Notes: generated by a model not told the origin, from the letters alone. Positions 41,159 through 49,119 are shown, numbered from the stretch's first letter. The stretch: 64,000 nt of DNA from Cutibacterium granulosum (GCF_900186975.1 NZ_LT906441.1:1240001-1304000), one strand, 5' to 3'. Numbers and translations are program-made.

Positions 41159-41236
41159 TCAGCCCCGTGCAGCAAATGAACCCGTCAGTCCCGTGCAGTG
41201 ACGAATCGCGTCAGCTCTGTGTGCTGACTGCTGCGG
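41159..41236. repeat. Three-unit 26-bp degenerate tandem repeat
   Basis: Units at 41159-41184, 41185-41210 and 41211-41236, each beginning TCAG. The first two share TCAG-CCCGTGCAG, and the third is weaker. An open frame from 41023 runs through it, which argues against that frame being a gene. Confidence 0.6.
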
Positions 41237-41275
41237 CCAAGGACGTCGGGCGCGGGAGGGCGGCGTGGCCAAGGA

Positions 41276-42265
41276 TCACGCCACATGGTTCTGGGCAGCC
41301 TCCCACCGGCGTGCGTAACGGCCGGCAAGGCTGCCACAGGCGATGAGCTGAGCCATGTGGAAGATCATGAGCGGTAGGACGATGAGACCGACCGGTTGTC
41401 CTGCGAACAGCACGGTGGCCATCGGCAGACCGGTTGCCAAGGACTTCTTGGTGCCGCAGAACTGTACGGCGATCCGATCCTCGCGAGTGAATCCCAGCCA
41501 GCCCGGCACCGCCCAGGTGAACCACAGCATGAACCCGAGAACCGCTAGGCACACGACGATCACCGCCGCCAACGACCGTGTGGTCACCAGCGACCACATG
41601 TGCTCACGCATTCCCTCCGAGAACGCCGAGTACACGACAACGATGATGACTCCTTGGTCCACGAACTTCAGCTGCTTCTTGTGCTCCGTGACGAAGGCGG
41701 CCGTCCACCGGCGGGACAGTTGACCCAGGATGAAGGGAAGCAGCAGTTGGATGGCGACGTCGAGCAGGGACGAGGCCTGGATCTGCAGCCCGCCACTGGT
41801 CGACATGAGCAGCATCGCCAGGACTGGCGTGATGAATGTGCCCAGCAGGTTGGACGTCGTGGCGGCGACGATGGCTCCGGCTATGTTGCCGTGGGCGATC
41901 GAGGTGAAGTTGATTGACGACTGCACCGTGGAGGGCACCAGACACAGCCACATGACGCCGGTGTAGAGGGCCGGAGTCAGCGCCCAGGGTACGAGGACCC
42001 TCAGCGCCAGACCGATGAGGGGAAAGGCGATGAAGGTGAATGCCATGATGAGCCCGTGCATCCGCCAGTTCTTCAGGCCCTCGAGAGTTTCGGAGGGATG
42101 CAGGCGTGCGCCGTAGAGGAAGAACAGTGCGAAGACCAGAACCTTCACCGCCCAGTCGAGAACCGGAACCATGAATCCCCGTGCCGGTAACAGGCAGGCG
42201 ATGACGGCCGTCACCACGATTGCGGTGACGAATCCGTCGATGGGCAGATGGCGCTTGGTGCTCAT
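41276..42265 (-). CDS. Bile acid:sodium symporter-like transporter (SBF/BASS, YfeH-like)
   Basis: A 10-TM secondary transporter. It has 329 residues of which ~280 are hydrophobic. Family marks: VLVFALFFLYGARLHPSETL, the discontinuous-helix region VPSTVQSSINFTSIAHGNIAGAIVAATTSNLLG and the C-terminal FCGTKKSLATGLPMATVLF. These identify the SBF-like subgroup that includes E. coli YfeH; its substrates are not established (bile acid is only the family name). Start: ATG 42265 with TAAAGT (42273-42278, complement) at 7 nt, leaderless. Divergent from the SpoU gene. Confidence 0.88.
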   Translation of the reverse strand: MSTKRHLPIDGFVTAIVVTAVIACLLPARGFMVPVLDWAVKVLVFALFFLYGARLHPSETLEGLKNWRMHGLIMAFTFIAFPLIGLALRVLVPWALTPALYTGVMWLCLVPSTVQSSINFTSIAHGNIAGAIVAATTSNLLGTFITPVLAMLLMSTSGGLQIQASSLLDVAIQLLLPFILGQLSRRWTAAFVTEHKKQLKFVDQGVIIVVVYSAFSEGMREHMWSLVTTRSLAAVIVVCLAVLGFMLWFTWAVPGWLGFTREDRIAVQFCGTKKSLATGLPMATVLFAGQPVGLIVLPLMIFHMAQLIACGSLAGRYARRWEAAQNHVA

Positions 42266-42345
42266 GGCCGCCACTTTATGGCAGGACGATGGGTGATTTC
42301 TGCACCGGAGACCGTCCGGGCCATGTGTGGTGCCCCAGGTGTGGG

Positions 42346-42351
42346 TAGGTT
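42346..42351 (+). promoter_or_regulatory. -10 element (TAGGTT) of the leaderless SpoU-type gene
   Basis: TAGGTT ends 6 nt before the GTG at 42358. Same hexamer and distance as fabG. Confidence 0.5.
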
Positions 42352-42357
42352 GTCTGC

Positions 42358-43173
42358 GTGGCTTGCTTCATTGAGATCAACGATTCATCCGACGAGCGAC
42401 TGGCCGACTACGTCCAATTGCGCGACGTCAACCTGCGGCGCAGCCTGGAGGTCGAGCATGGACTGTTCATCGCCGAGGGGGCCAAGATCATCCGACGGGC
42501 GGGGGAGGCCGGGTACCAGCCACGATCGTTCCTGCTCGCACCGCGCTGGATTGACGGGTTGCGCGACATCCTGGACGCCGTCGACGTGCCGGTCTACGTG
42601 GTGAGCGAGGCCCTGGCCGAGCAGATCACCGGATTCCACGTCCATCGTGGGGCTCTGGCATCGATGCGGCGGGAGACCCGCTGGCAGATGGCAGACTTGA
42701 TGGACGTCGACCGGCTCGTCGTGTGCGAGGACATCGTCGATCACACCAACGTCGGGGCCATCATTCGGTGCGCGGCTGGATTGGGTTGGGACGGTGTGCT
42801 GCTGGCTCCTCGGGCTGCCGACCCGCTGTACCGGCGTGCCGTCAAGACGTCGATGGGGACGGTCTTCTCGCTGCCGTGGGCCCGTATGGAGGACTGGAGG
42901 GGTGGGCTTGACGAGCTCAAGGAGCGCGGATTCACGGTGGTTGCCATGGCCCTGTCGGACGATGCCGTCCCCCTGCCACAATTCGTCCGGGAGCAGGCCC
43001 GCGAACCACACCGGATCGCGCTGCTCATGGGCACCGAGGGGTCGGGGCTGTCCTCGCGATGGATCGACCAGGCCGATGTCGTCGTCACCATCCCGATGGT
43101 ACGTCAGGTCGACTCCCTCAACGTCGCAGCCGCCGCTGCCGTGGCCTGCTACGCGATGGGTCCGGGGGAGTGA
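42358..43173 (+). CDS. TrmH/SpoU family RNA 2'-O-methyltransferase
   Basis: SPOUT methyltransferase that modifies the ribose of tRNA or rRNA. The 271 residues have an N-terminal substrate-binding domain (about 20-105: VNLRRSLEVEHGLFIAEGAKIIRRA) and the knot domain with motif 1 DHTNVGAIIRCAAGLG, motif 2 ALLMGTEGSGLS and motif 3 IPMVRQVDSLNVAAAAAVACY. RNA target unknown. Start: GTG 42358. The stop codon lies in the first copy of a 27-bp direct repeat (43168-43195 and 43230-43255). Confidence 0.92.
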   Translation: MACFIEINDSSDERLADYVQLRDVNLRRSLEVEHGLFIAEGAKIIRRAGEAGYQPRSFLLAPRWIDGLRDILDAVDVPVYVVSEALAEQITGFHVHRGALASMRRETRWQMADLMDVDRLVVCEDIVDHTNVGAIIRCAAGLGWDGVLLAPRAADPLYRRAVKTSMGTVFSLPWARMEDWRGGLDELKERGFTVVAMALSDDAVPLPQFVREQAREPHRIALLMGTEGSGLSSRWIDQADVVVTIPMVRQVDSLNVAAAAAVACYAMGPGE

Positions 43174-43255
43174 CCCTTTTCAGTCTGGGGACGAACCACG
43201 GCTGCGCCGTTGCCGACATGCCCGCCACAGAGTGACCCCTCAGTCCGGGGGTGAA
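43168..43255. repeat. ~27-bp direct repeat, first copy containing the stop of the SpoU-type gene
   Basis: GAGTGACCC-TTTTC-AGTCTGGGGACGAA at 43168-43195 and GAGTGACCC-CTC-AGTCCGGGGGTGAA at 43230-43255, offset 62 bp. The gap 43174-43329 holds no gene. Confidence 0.6.
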
Positions 43256-43329
43256 TTCTTTGCCACTTCGCGGCGCCGGAGCCAACGAGGGTGGGGCGCC
43301 AGGAAGAGTGTGGGTAGCGCGCCGTGGCA

Positions 43330-43932
43330 TCAACCCTTGGGATGGATCGGCCAGTCGTCGGGGTAGAGGTGGGCTCGTCCCTCGTGCTGCTCGTCAAGCT
43401 TGCGACGCGAACGCTTGGAGAGGCGATCCCCGAAGACGATGCCATTGCAGTGATCGGTCTCGTGCTGCAGACACCGCGCGAAGAATCCGGTGCCGGTGAC
43501 CGTGAGCGGATTGCCCCACGGATCCTGCCCCTCGCAGGTGGCATGGTCGGGACGTGCCAACGGGCTGAAACCGCCGGGCCACGACAGGCACCCCTCCTCG
43601 GAGGAGACGAGGCGACGATCCCTGCCCTCGGGCAGCGTGACGACGGGGTTGCAGACGGCTCCGTGGTGCATGACATTGTCGTCGTCGGGGCAGACGTACA
43701 CGAACAGCGCAATTCCCAGGCCAACCTGGGTGGCTGCGAGCCCCACACCGTCGGCAGCATCCATCGTGGTGAACATGTCACGGATGAGGTCGTGCAGGTC
43801 GGTGTCGAAGTCGGTGACCGGTTCGGTCCGGGCATGTAGGACGGGCTCGCCCCACCTCGTCACCCGGCGCAGGGAACCACCGGTGAACAGATCTTCCCAA
43901 CGGGGATCGTCAGTCGGGGTGTGCTTCTTCAT
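43330..43932 (-). CDS. def: Peptide deformylase
   Basis: Removes the N-formyl group from nascent proteins, a metallo-enzyme. The 200 residues carry all three motifs: GVGLAATQVG, EEGCLSWPG (metal Cys) and QHETDHCNG (HExxH). The extra N-terminal residues and the C-terminal tail RSRRKLDEQHEGRAHLYPDDWPIHPKG are as in actinobacterial type I enzymes. Start: ATG 43932 with GCAGGAG upstream. It is not next to fmt in this window. Confidence 0.95.
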   Translation of the reverse strand: MKKHTPTDDPRWEDLFTGGSLRRVTRWGEPVLHARTEPVTDFDTDLHDLIRDMFTTMDAADGVGLAATQVGLGIALFVYVCPDDDNVMHHGAVCNPVVTLPEGRDRRLVSSEEGCLSWPGGFSPLARPDHATCEGQDPWGNPLTVTGTGFFARCLQHETDHCNGIVFGDRLSKRSRRKLDEQHEGRAHLYPDDWPIHPKG

Positions 43933-44077
43933 GAAAACTCCTGCAGGTCGTCGGCCAGTTGGTCATGACGTGAGCCCCGGTGCTGACGGGTGCGGTGCCG
44001 TCCCCTGGGGCCATGCGAACTCATCGACTCATTGTGCCACCTTCGCCCCGCTGCGTCGTTCGTGGTTCCACGTCGAA

Positions 44078-44107
44078 GCATGACGGCCCCATGCATGACG
44101 GCCCCAT
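44078..44107. repeat. Perfect 15-bp tandem duplication
   Basis: GCATGACGGCCCCAT occurs twice without a gap (44078-44092, 44093-44107). Confidence 0.85.
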
Positions 44108-44130
44108 GATCGTGGGGTCTCCCACCGTGC

Positions 44131-44340
44131 GTGGCCCACGCGGGAGCTGGCTCGTTCCAGCTCACGCGGGAAGGGCTCTTCTGCAAATGGCATGGCTCAC
44201 TCAGGGGTGGGTTCGCTGGAGACAATTCGGTTGGAGGCATCGGCCTCCGAGTGTGGCCCACGCAGGAGCTGGCTCGTTCCACCGCACGAGTGAATGGATC
44301 TTCTGCCAATGACAGGCCCCGCAAGGGTGGGCTCGCTGCT
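44131..44340. repeat. Two ~88-bp direct repeats
   Basis: Copy 1 44131-44220 and copy 2 44253-44340. Both begin GTGGCCCACGC-GGAGCTGG, continue CTCGTTCCA, and contain CTTCTGC-AATG and GGGTGGG-TCGCTG. Identity is about 75-80% by eye. The copies are 122 bp apart with unrelated sequence between. Confidence 0.75.
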
Positions 44341-44449
44341 CGGGCACCAGGTGAGATTCCCACCGATGGTTTTCTCCTTGTGAAGTACCGAGTTGATCGG
44401 TCGAATCCGCGGTGTTCGGCCGGTTTCACAGTGAGTGGCCGTTTCCACC

Positions 44450-45499
44450 TCACCCTAGCGTTGGACCGATGAGGACCCTGCTCGCTCCCGGAAGATCGAG
44501 CCGCAGTCGTTGCCTCCACCCCTCGCTGGATCTGTGCAGGCACAGCACAGCTCCGTCAGCCTGTTCGGCAACCCACAGTTGGTCTCCGTCGCTGGTGACG
44601 TCACGTGGCTGGACGCCGCCCAGCGGGAACTCATCGATGAGCTTGTGGTGGCCCAGTGGTCCCGACAGCACGCCACACGTTCCGACACCTCGATTGGCCA
44701 CCAACAGTTGGCTTTCGGGGCCCGGAACGATTGCCGAGGGCATGGCAGTCGCATCTGACGAACTCGGCGTCTGGTCCACCAGACGCCAACCCCGTGACCA
44801 GGCGTCCTCACTGGCTCGTCGGGACCAGCTCTGCACCGAGGCCGACAATTCACCGGAGACCGTGAGGATCTGTTTGGAACGATCCCGGGTGAGCAGGGCG
44901 TGACATGGCCCCAGGCCAGCGGGAGCAGCAAGTTCACCGATCTGTTCCAGCCCCAGACCCGACAGCCTGAGGAACCGCACCGCATCAGCTCCCAGATCGG
45001 TGACGGCAAAATGCGTGCGGTCCAGCCACAGGATGTGGTGCGGATGTGCCGAGTCCTGCCGTCCTGCAACCGGTCCATTTCCCTCGACATGGGTACGGGC
45101 GATGATCTGCGGATCGGCTCCCCACTGGTCGACCTGCACCATGCTGACCTCACCGGACTCGTAGTGGGCCACGGCCAGGAGCCGCCCGGTGGGATCGATG
45201 GCACAGTGACACGGCTGTCCACCGCCAAGATCGCACTCACTAACGATCCTCAGGCTTGGGCTCATCACCCAGAGGTGGTGGTCGTGTTCTCCGAGCACCG
45301 CCAGATGGTTGCCCATCGGACTCACCCAGCTGGCATCGCCCAACTCGACCCAGCCGGTCTGCTGCACGGTTGGTGTGGCGGCAGGCTCGTCCCCCTCGTT
45401 CGTGACGAGCCAGGTGGTCAGGCCACCTGGTGTCGTTGCTCCAGATCCTTCTGGGGCGCGGGTGTTGGCAGAACTGGCGAGTACCGGAGTGGTCGACAT
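44450..45499 (-). CDS. Lactonase family protein (YbhE-type 7-bladed beta-propeller)
   Basis: Member of the family that includes E. coli 6-phosphogluconolactonase YbhE and muconate cycloisomerase-like lactonases. The 349 residues form beta-propeller repeats. Diagnostic: GGGQPCHCAIDPTGRLLAVAHYESGEVSM (usually PxHxxxDPxGrfL-vANY-sGsV), HPHHILWLDRTHFAVTDLGADAV (HPHs...vpDLGaD), GPCHALLTRD (GPRHl) and a C-terminal GVQPRDVTSDGDQLWVAEQ. The His and Asp of these motifs are kept. Start: ATG 45499 with TAAGCT (45506-45511, complement) 6 nt upstream, leaderless. It may supply 6PGL activity if the DevB-type protein at 20867 is inactive (inference). Confidence 0.88.
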   Translation of the reverse strand: MSTTPVLASSANTRAPEGSGATTPGGLTTWLVTNEGDEPAATPTVQQTGWVELGDASWVSPMGNHLAVLGEHDHHLWVMSPSLRIVSECDLGGGQPCHCAIDPTGRLLAVAHYESGEVSMVQVDQWGADPQIIARTHVEGNGPVAGRQDSAHPHHILWLDRTHFAVTDLGADAVRFLRLSGLGLEQIGELAAPAGLGPCHALLTRDRSKQILTVSGELSASVQSWSRRASEDAWSRGWRLVDQTPSSSDATAMPSAIVPGPESQLLVANRGVGTCGVLSGPLGHHKLIDEFPLGGVQPRDVTSDGDQLWVAEQADGAVLCLHRSSEGWRQRLRLDLPGASRVLIGPTLG

Positions 45500-45566
45500 G
45501 GGTAGAGCTTAGGGGATTCGCCGTGGCTGCTCGATCGATTCTGGTGGACGTGCCACAGTGGAGGCG

Positions 45567-46502
45567 ATGACCAACCAGCATGATGTCGGTGACCTGCCGT
45601 CCGCCCTGCGCGTGCCGGTGGACGACTTCTGTGCAGACATGGAGCTTGCCCGGCGATCCGACAACACCATTCGTGCCTACCGACGCGACCTCACCTCGTT
45701 GATGACATGTGTTCATGATTGCGGGGTGGACGCCCTGCCGGACATCACCGTCACCGATGTGCGAACCTGGCTGGCCAGTCTGCATGACGACGGAAAATCC
45801 CCAGCGACGATTCAACGTCACTGGGCAGCTGCGCGCAGCTTCTTCCGCTGGGCCAGGACACATGGTTTCATCGAGGCCGATCCTTCTGCCGGAGTGCGCT
45901 CCGCCAAGGTTCCCAAGCGGCTGCCGCAGGTGCTCGGTGCCGAACAGGCTGCTCGCATCATGGACCAGGCCGTCGCAGCTGCTCAGGACGACGACTCCCC
46001 CCGAGGTTGTCGCGATGCCGCCATACTCGAGGTGCTCTACGGCAGCGGCATCCGAGTCTCCGAGTTGTGTGGGTTGGATCTGGCCGATCTGGATCGTGGC
46101 CGTGCGACGGTACGGGTGCTTGGCAAGGGCAACAAGCAGCGCACGGTCCCACTGGGTGATCCGGCATGGCAGGCCTTGGACCGGTGGCTGGCACGACGAG
46201 GGGAGTGGGTCACCGTGGCTTCCGGCCAGGCCGTCATACTGGGGGTGCGTGGTGGGCGGATCGATCCCCGGGTGGTGCGCCGCGTCGTCCACACCCACCT
46301 CCGACTCGATGAGGACGCCCCCGACCTTGGCCCGCATGGTCTGCGACACGCCATGGCAACCCATCTGCTCGAGGGCGGAGCAGATCTTCGATCGGTCCAG
46401 GAAATGCTTGGCCATGAATCGCTGGCAACCACGCAGATCTACACCCACGTGTCCAATGAACGCCTGCAGGCCGCCTTCCACCTGGCCCATCCGCGTGCCT
46501 GA
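45567..46502 (+). CDS. xerC: Tyrosine recombinase XerC
   Basis: Resolves chromosome dimers at dif with XerD, acting at the septum. The 311 residues comprise an N-terminal SAM-like core-binding domain (about 10-95) and a catalytic domain with the R-K-H-R-H-Y set: Arg in GSGIRVSEL, Lys in GKGNKQR, HGLRHAMATHLL, GHESLATTQIYTHVS (nucleophile Tyr). Its position two genes before rpsB matches xerC in mycobacteria. Start: ATG 45567 with CACAGT (45554-45559) 7 nt upstream. A GTG at 45558 overlaps that -10 and is less likely. A housekeeping recombinase, not an integrase of a mobile element. Confidence 0.93.
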   Translation: MTNQHDVGDLPSALRVPVDDFCADMELARRSDNTIRAYRRDLTSLMTCVHDCGVDALPDITVTDVRTWLASLHDDGKSPATIQRHWAAARSFFRWARTHGFIEADPSAGVRSAKVPKRLPQVLGAEQAARIMDQAVAAAQDDDSPRGCRDAAILEVLYGSGIRVSELCGLDLADLDRGRATVRVLGKGNKQRTVPLGDPAWQALDRWLARRGEWVTVASGQAVILGVRGGRIDPRVVRRVVHTHLRLDEDAPDLGPHGLRHAMATHLLEGGADLRSVQEMLGHESLATTQIYTHVSNERLQAAFHLAHPRA

Positions 46503-46602
46503 CCGTGCGACGGGGACGCACGGCCGGAGGCCCGGCTCGCTCGCGTCCTGATGACGACGTGGCCCGGTGTGACCTCATGACCTGCTCCCATCCGTGCCTC
46601 AC

Positions 46603-47634
46603 TCAGCGTGTTGCCAGGTAGGGCAGCGGATCGACGAGGTGGCCGTCTCGTTCCAGCCCCAGGTGCAGGTGGCACCCGGTCGAGAATCCGGTGGAGCCGA
46701 CGCGTCCCAGCACCTGGCCACGCAGCACGACCGATCCCTGACTCACCCCGATGCTCTCCAGATGGTTGTACGTGGTGCGCAGATGGGTCGATCCCACCGT
46801 GCCGTGATCGACGATGACGCGGTTTCCCCAGGCCCGGGTGCTGCCCACCCACACCACCCGTCCGGTGTACGCCGCGTGTACCGGCGTGCCACATCCGGAA
46901 GCCAGATCCACGCCGTCATGCAGCTTGCGCACATGGGTGACCGGGTGCACCCGATACCCGAACGGTGAGGACACCGGCCCGGTAACCGGTCTCAGCAGTG
47001 CCGAGGAACCTCCCGCCCCCGAGACCGAGGGAAGACCCGCAGGATCGAACACCTCGGTCGGAGCCGGATCCGGATCGGGTCTGCTTCCCGTTGGCAGGAG
47101 TCGAACCGGTACCTGCCCGATCAGGGACAATGGGTTCTCGTAGACCCCATCCTTCTTCAGCCCCCAGTGCAGGCACGACGTCTGGCAGTGGGTGTTCGGC
47201 AGCACATGTCCGATCACCTGACCGGCGTGTACGACGTCTCCCACCTGTACCGACGGCTCCACCGGCATGTGCGTGAGGCGTCGCCCGTCGGGCATGAGGA
47301 TGACGACGACACGGTTGGTCGCCACCTGACCGGCGACCACGACGACACCGGCCACCGCAGAGCGTACTGGTGCACCCACCGGGGCCTGTAGGTCCACACC
47401 ACGATGTCCGGACAACCACGGCTGGTCGGGTGGGTCGAATCCTCTGACCACCGCTCCGGGAACTGGGGGCTGTGCATGCGCGGGTGTCGTGCGCGCTCCC
47501 ACGGCCAGTGCCGTTGTCGCCATCGGTTTCATGAGCAGTACGGCGCACACGATCGTCACCAACCACCCAGTGACCAAGGCACGAGGATGCGACAAACGGG
47601 ATGATGTCGAGGACGACGTCGGGCGCTCCGGCAT
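46603..47634 (-). CDS. Secreted peptidoglycan peptidase with two M23 domains
   Basis: A cell-wall endopeptidase (or amidase activator) of the LytM/M23 family. From the ATG at 47634 it has 343 residues: a basic N-terminus, one hydrophobic segment/signal (about 21-45), then two M23-like domains. Domain 1 (about 75-175) has H-x3-D in GHRGVDL but C-L-H in SCLHWGL, where His-x-His is canonical. Domain 2 (about 220-340) has the full set: HDGVDL, TTYNHLES and HLHLG. Pro-rich linker between. The start is uncertain: the frame is open to 47868, and a GTG at 47790 follows a -10-like element. It lies between xerC and rpsB as in mycobacteria, where the orthologue has one M23 domain (memory, unverified). 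Confidence 0.85.
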   Translation of the reverse strand: MPERPTSSSTSSRLSHPRALVTGWLVTIVCAVLLMKPMATTALAVGARTTPAHAQPPVPGAVVRGFDPPDQPWLSGHRGVDLQAPVGAPVRSAVAGVVVVAGQVATNRVVVILMPDGRRLTHMPVEPSVQVGDVVHAGQVIGHVLPNTHCQTSCLHWGLKKDGVYENPLSLIGQVPVRLLPTGSRPDPDPAPTEVFDPAGLPSVSGAGGSSALLRPVTGPVSSPFGYRVHPVTHVRKLHDGVDLASGCGTPVHAAYTGRVVWVGSTRAWGNRVIVDHGTVGSTHLRTTYNHLESIGVSQGSVVLRGQVLGRVGSTGFSTGCHLHLGLERDGHLVDPLPYLATR

Positions 47635-47783
47635 CGATCTGGGCCTGTCGCGGCATGACCCTGTCCGGGACGTCGGGGCTGGGTCGGTCGGCACGACACA
47701 GGTGTGGGCGGGGCAGGGGGACTTGGCGCGCGACGGTGGCATGTCACGGCAACGGCGACGCCATGATCTGGGCAGTGTCAGGG

Positions 47784-47807
47784 TTCTCACGATGAGAATC
47801 ATTGAGA
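47784..47807. promoter_or_regulatory. Candidate Zur/Fur-type operator
   Basis: TGAGAATCATTGAGA (47793-47807) matches about 11 of 15 positions of the actinobacterial Zur consensus as I remember it (TGAAAATNATTTTCA). It overlaps a second palindrome, TTCTCACGATGAGAA. A zur gene is present at 54145. It would control the M23 gene on the minus strand. Confidence 0.35.
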
Positions 47808-47967
47808 GCCGGGCCGTCATCCGGCAGTTTTTCCGACGCCTGTGGACAACGTCGTCACCGTGTGACACCTGCCTGTGGACAGCGTGACCGGCTGCAGATC
47901 TCAGGAGTCGGGCCTGTCGGGGACGGCAGGTCGGTCCTCGAATGGAGTCTGGTGGGGCTCATGACGT

Positions 47968-48002
47968 AGACTGCTGGTGCAGTCTGGGGTCATCTTGGAC
48001 TG
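47968..48002 (+). promoter_or_regulatory. rpsB leader: alternative hairpins
   Basis: AGACTGC (47968-47974) pairs with GCAGTCT (47979-47985) across TGGT. The same CAGTC (47980-47984) can instead pair with GACTG (47998-48002). The two structures exclude each other, as in attenuators or autoregulatory r-protein leaders. Confidence 0.4.
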
Positions 48003-48162
48003 ACTTCGCATGCGTCTGTCCCGTGAAGGGGCCTGTCGCCTTGGTCTCGTCCACGGACGAGCGGTGTCAGGCAGGCGCGTCAGGCGATGACGCATCGGGC
48101 GTCATCGGTCAACCGTTCGGTGCCACCTTTCGGGTGCACCCTGATCATGGAAGGACACGGTC

Positions 48163-49089
48163 ATGGCCGTCGTCACCACTCGTCAACTGCTCGAGAGCGG
48201 AGTCCACTTCGGACACCAGACCCGTCGCTGGAACCCGAAGATGAAGCGTTTCATCTTCACCGAGCGCAATGGCATCTACATCATCGACCTGCACCAGTCG
48301 CTGACCTACATCGACAAGGCCTACGCCTTCGTCAAGGAGACCGTGGCCAAGGGTGGTCAGATCCTCTTCGTCGGCACGAAGAAGCAGGCCCAGGAGTCCA
48401 TCGCCGAGCAGGCGAGCCGGGTCGGCATGCCCTACGTCAACCAGCGTTGGCTCGGTGGCATGCTCACCAACTTCCAGACCATCTCCAAGCGCATCGCCCG
48501 CCTCAAGGAACTCGAGGCCATGGACTTCGACAAGTCCGGCGGCACCGGCCTGACCAAGAAAGAGCTGCTCATGCTCTCTCGCGAGAAGGACAAGCTGGCC
48601 AAGGACCTCGGCGGTATCCGTGACATGGGCAAGCTTCCCCAGGCCGTCTGGATCGTCGACACCAAGAAGGAGCACCTCGCCATCGACGAGGCCCGCAAGC
48701 TGCGCATCCCGGTGGTCGCCATCCTCGACACCAACTGCGACCCCGACGAGGTCGATCACCCCATCCCCGGTAACGACGACGCCATCCGCTCCGTCTCGCT
48801 GCTGACCCGCATCATCGCCGACGCCGCTGCCGAGGGCCTCATGGCTCGTTCCCAGGGCAAGTCCGGTGAGGAGTCCGCCCAGGCCGAGCCCATGCCTGAC
48901 TGGGAGCGTGAACTCCTGGAGGGCAAGGACAAGCCTGCCGCCCAGGCCGAAGCCCCCAAGGCTGCGAAGGAAACCAAGGCCCCCAAGGAGGAGTCCGCCG
49001 AGGCCACTGAGAAGCCTGAGTCTGCCGAGACCGCGGCTCCGAAGGCCGAGGCTGCTGAGAAGTCCGAGTCCGCCGAGAAGTCCAACTGA
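48163..49089 (+). CDS. rpsB: 30S ribosomal protein S2
   Basis: Last-assembling small-subunit protein. It has 308 residues: the S2 body (1-230) with [32 protein letters not shown] and [12 protein letters not shown], then a ~70-residue C-terminal tail rich in Ala, Glu, Lys and Pro, longer than in E. coli (241) but usual in high-GC actinobacteria. Start: ATG 48163 with GGAAGGA. Followed by tsf at 30 nt. The leader hairpins upstream may mediate autoregulation. Confidence 0.98.
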   Translation: MAVVTTRQLLESGVHFGHQTRRWNPKMKRFIFTERNGIYIIDLHQSLTYIDKAYAFVKETVAKGGQILFVGTKKQAQESIAEQASRVGMPYVNQRWLGGMLTNFQTISKRIARLKELEAMDFDKSGGTGLTKKELLMLSREKDKLAKDLGGIRDMGKLPQAVWIVDTKKEHLAIDEARKLRIPVVAILDTNCDPDEVDHPIPGNDDAIRSVSLLTRIIADAAAEGLMARSQGKSGEESAQAEPMPDWERELLEGKDKPAAQAEAPKAAKETKAPKEESAEATEKPESAETAAPKAEAAEKSESAEKSN

Positions 49090-49119
49090 GGTACAAGCAC
49101 CACCGAGAGGATGACATCC

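Larger units (their letters stand above)
43933..44449. other. 517-bp region without a supported gene
   Basis: Between def and the lactonase gene (both minus strand). It contains a perfect 15-bp tandem duplication (44078-44107) and two ~88-bp direct repeats 122 bp apart (44131-44220, 44253-44340). Open frames on both strands are repetitive and show no family features. Could host a small RNA, but I see no clear promoter/terminator pair. Confidence 0.55.
47635..48162. other. 528-bp region between the M23 gene and rpsB
   Basis: May encode an alternative N-terminus of the M23 protein. It contains an inverted repeat TTCTCA-CGA-TGAGAA (47784-47798) overlapping a Zur-box-like TGAGAATCATTGAGA (47793-47807), and a leader with mutually exclusive hairpins before rpsB (47968-48002). 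No further gene is supported. Confidence 0.5.

Noticed and set aside
41023-41346. 107-codon plus-strand frame overlapping the SPFH stop (ATGA), with a CxxC
   Set aside because: The coupling is suggestive, but the frame runs through a 26-bp tandem repeat and into the end of the convergent BASS gene, and has no known relative.
45567-46502. Tyrosine recombinase as evidence of an integrated element
   Set aside because: Position before M23-rpsB and the sequence identify the housekeeping XerC; no att repeats or cargo are visible.
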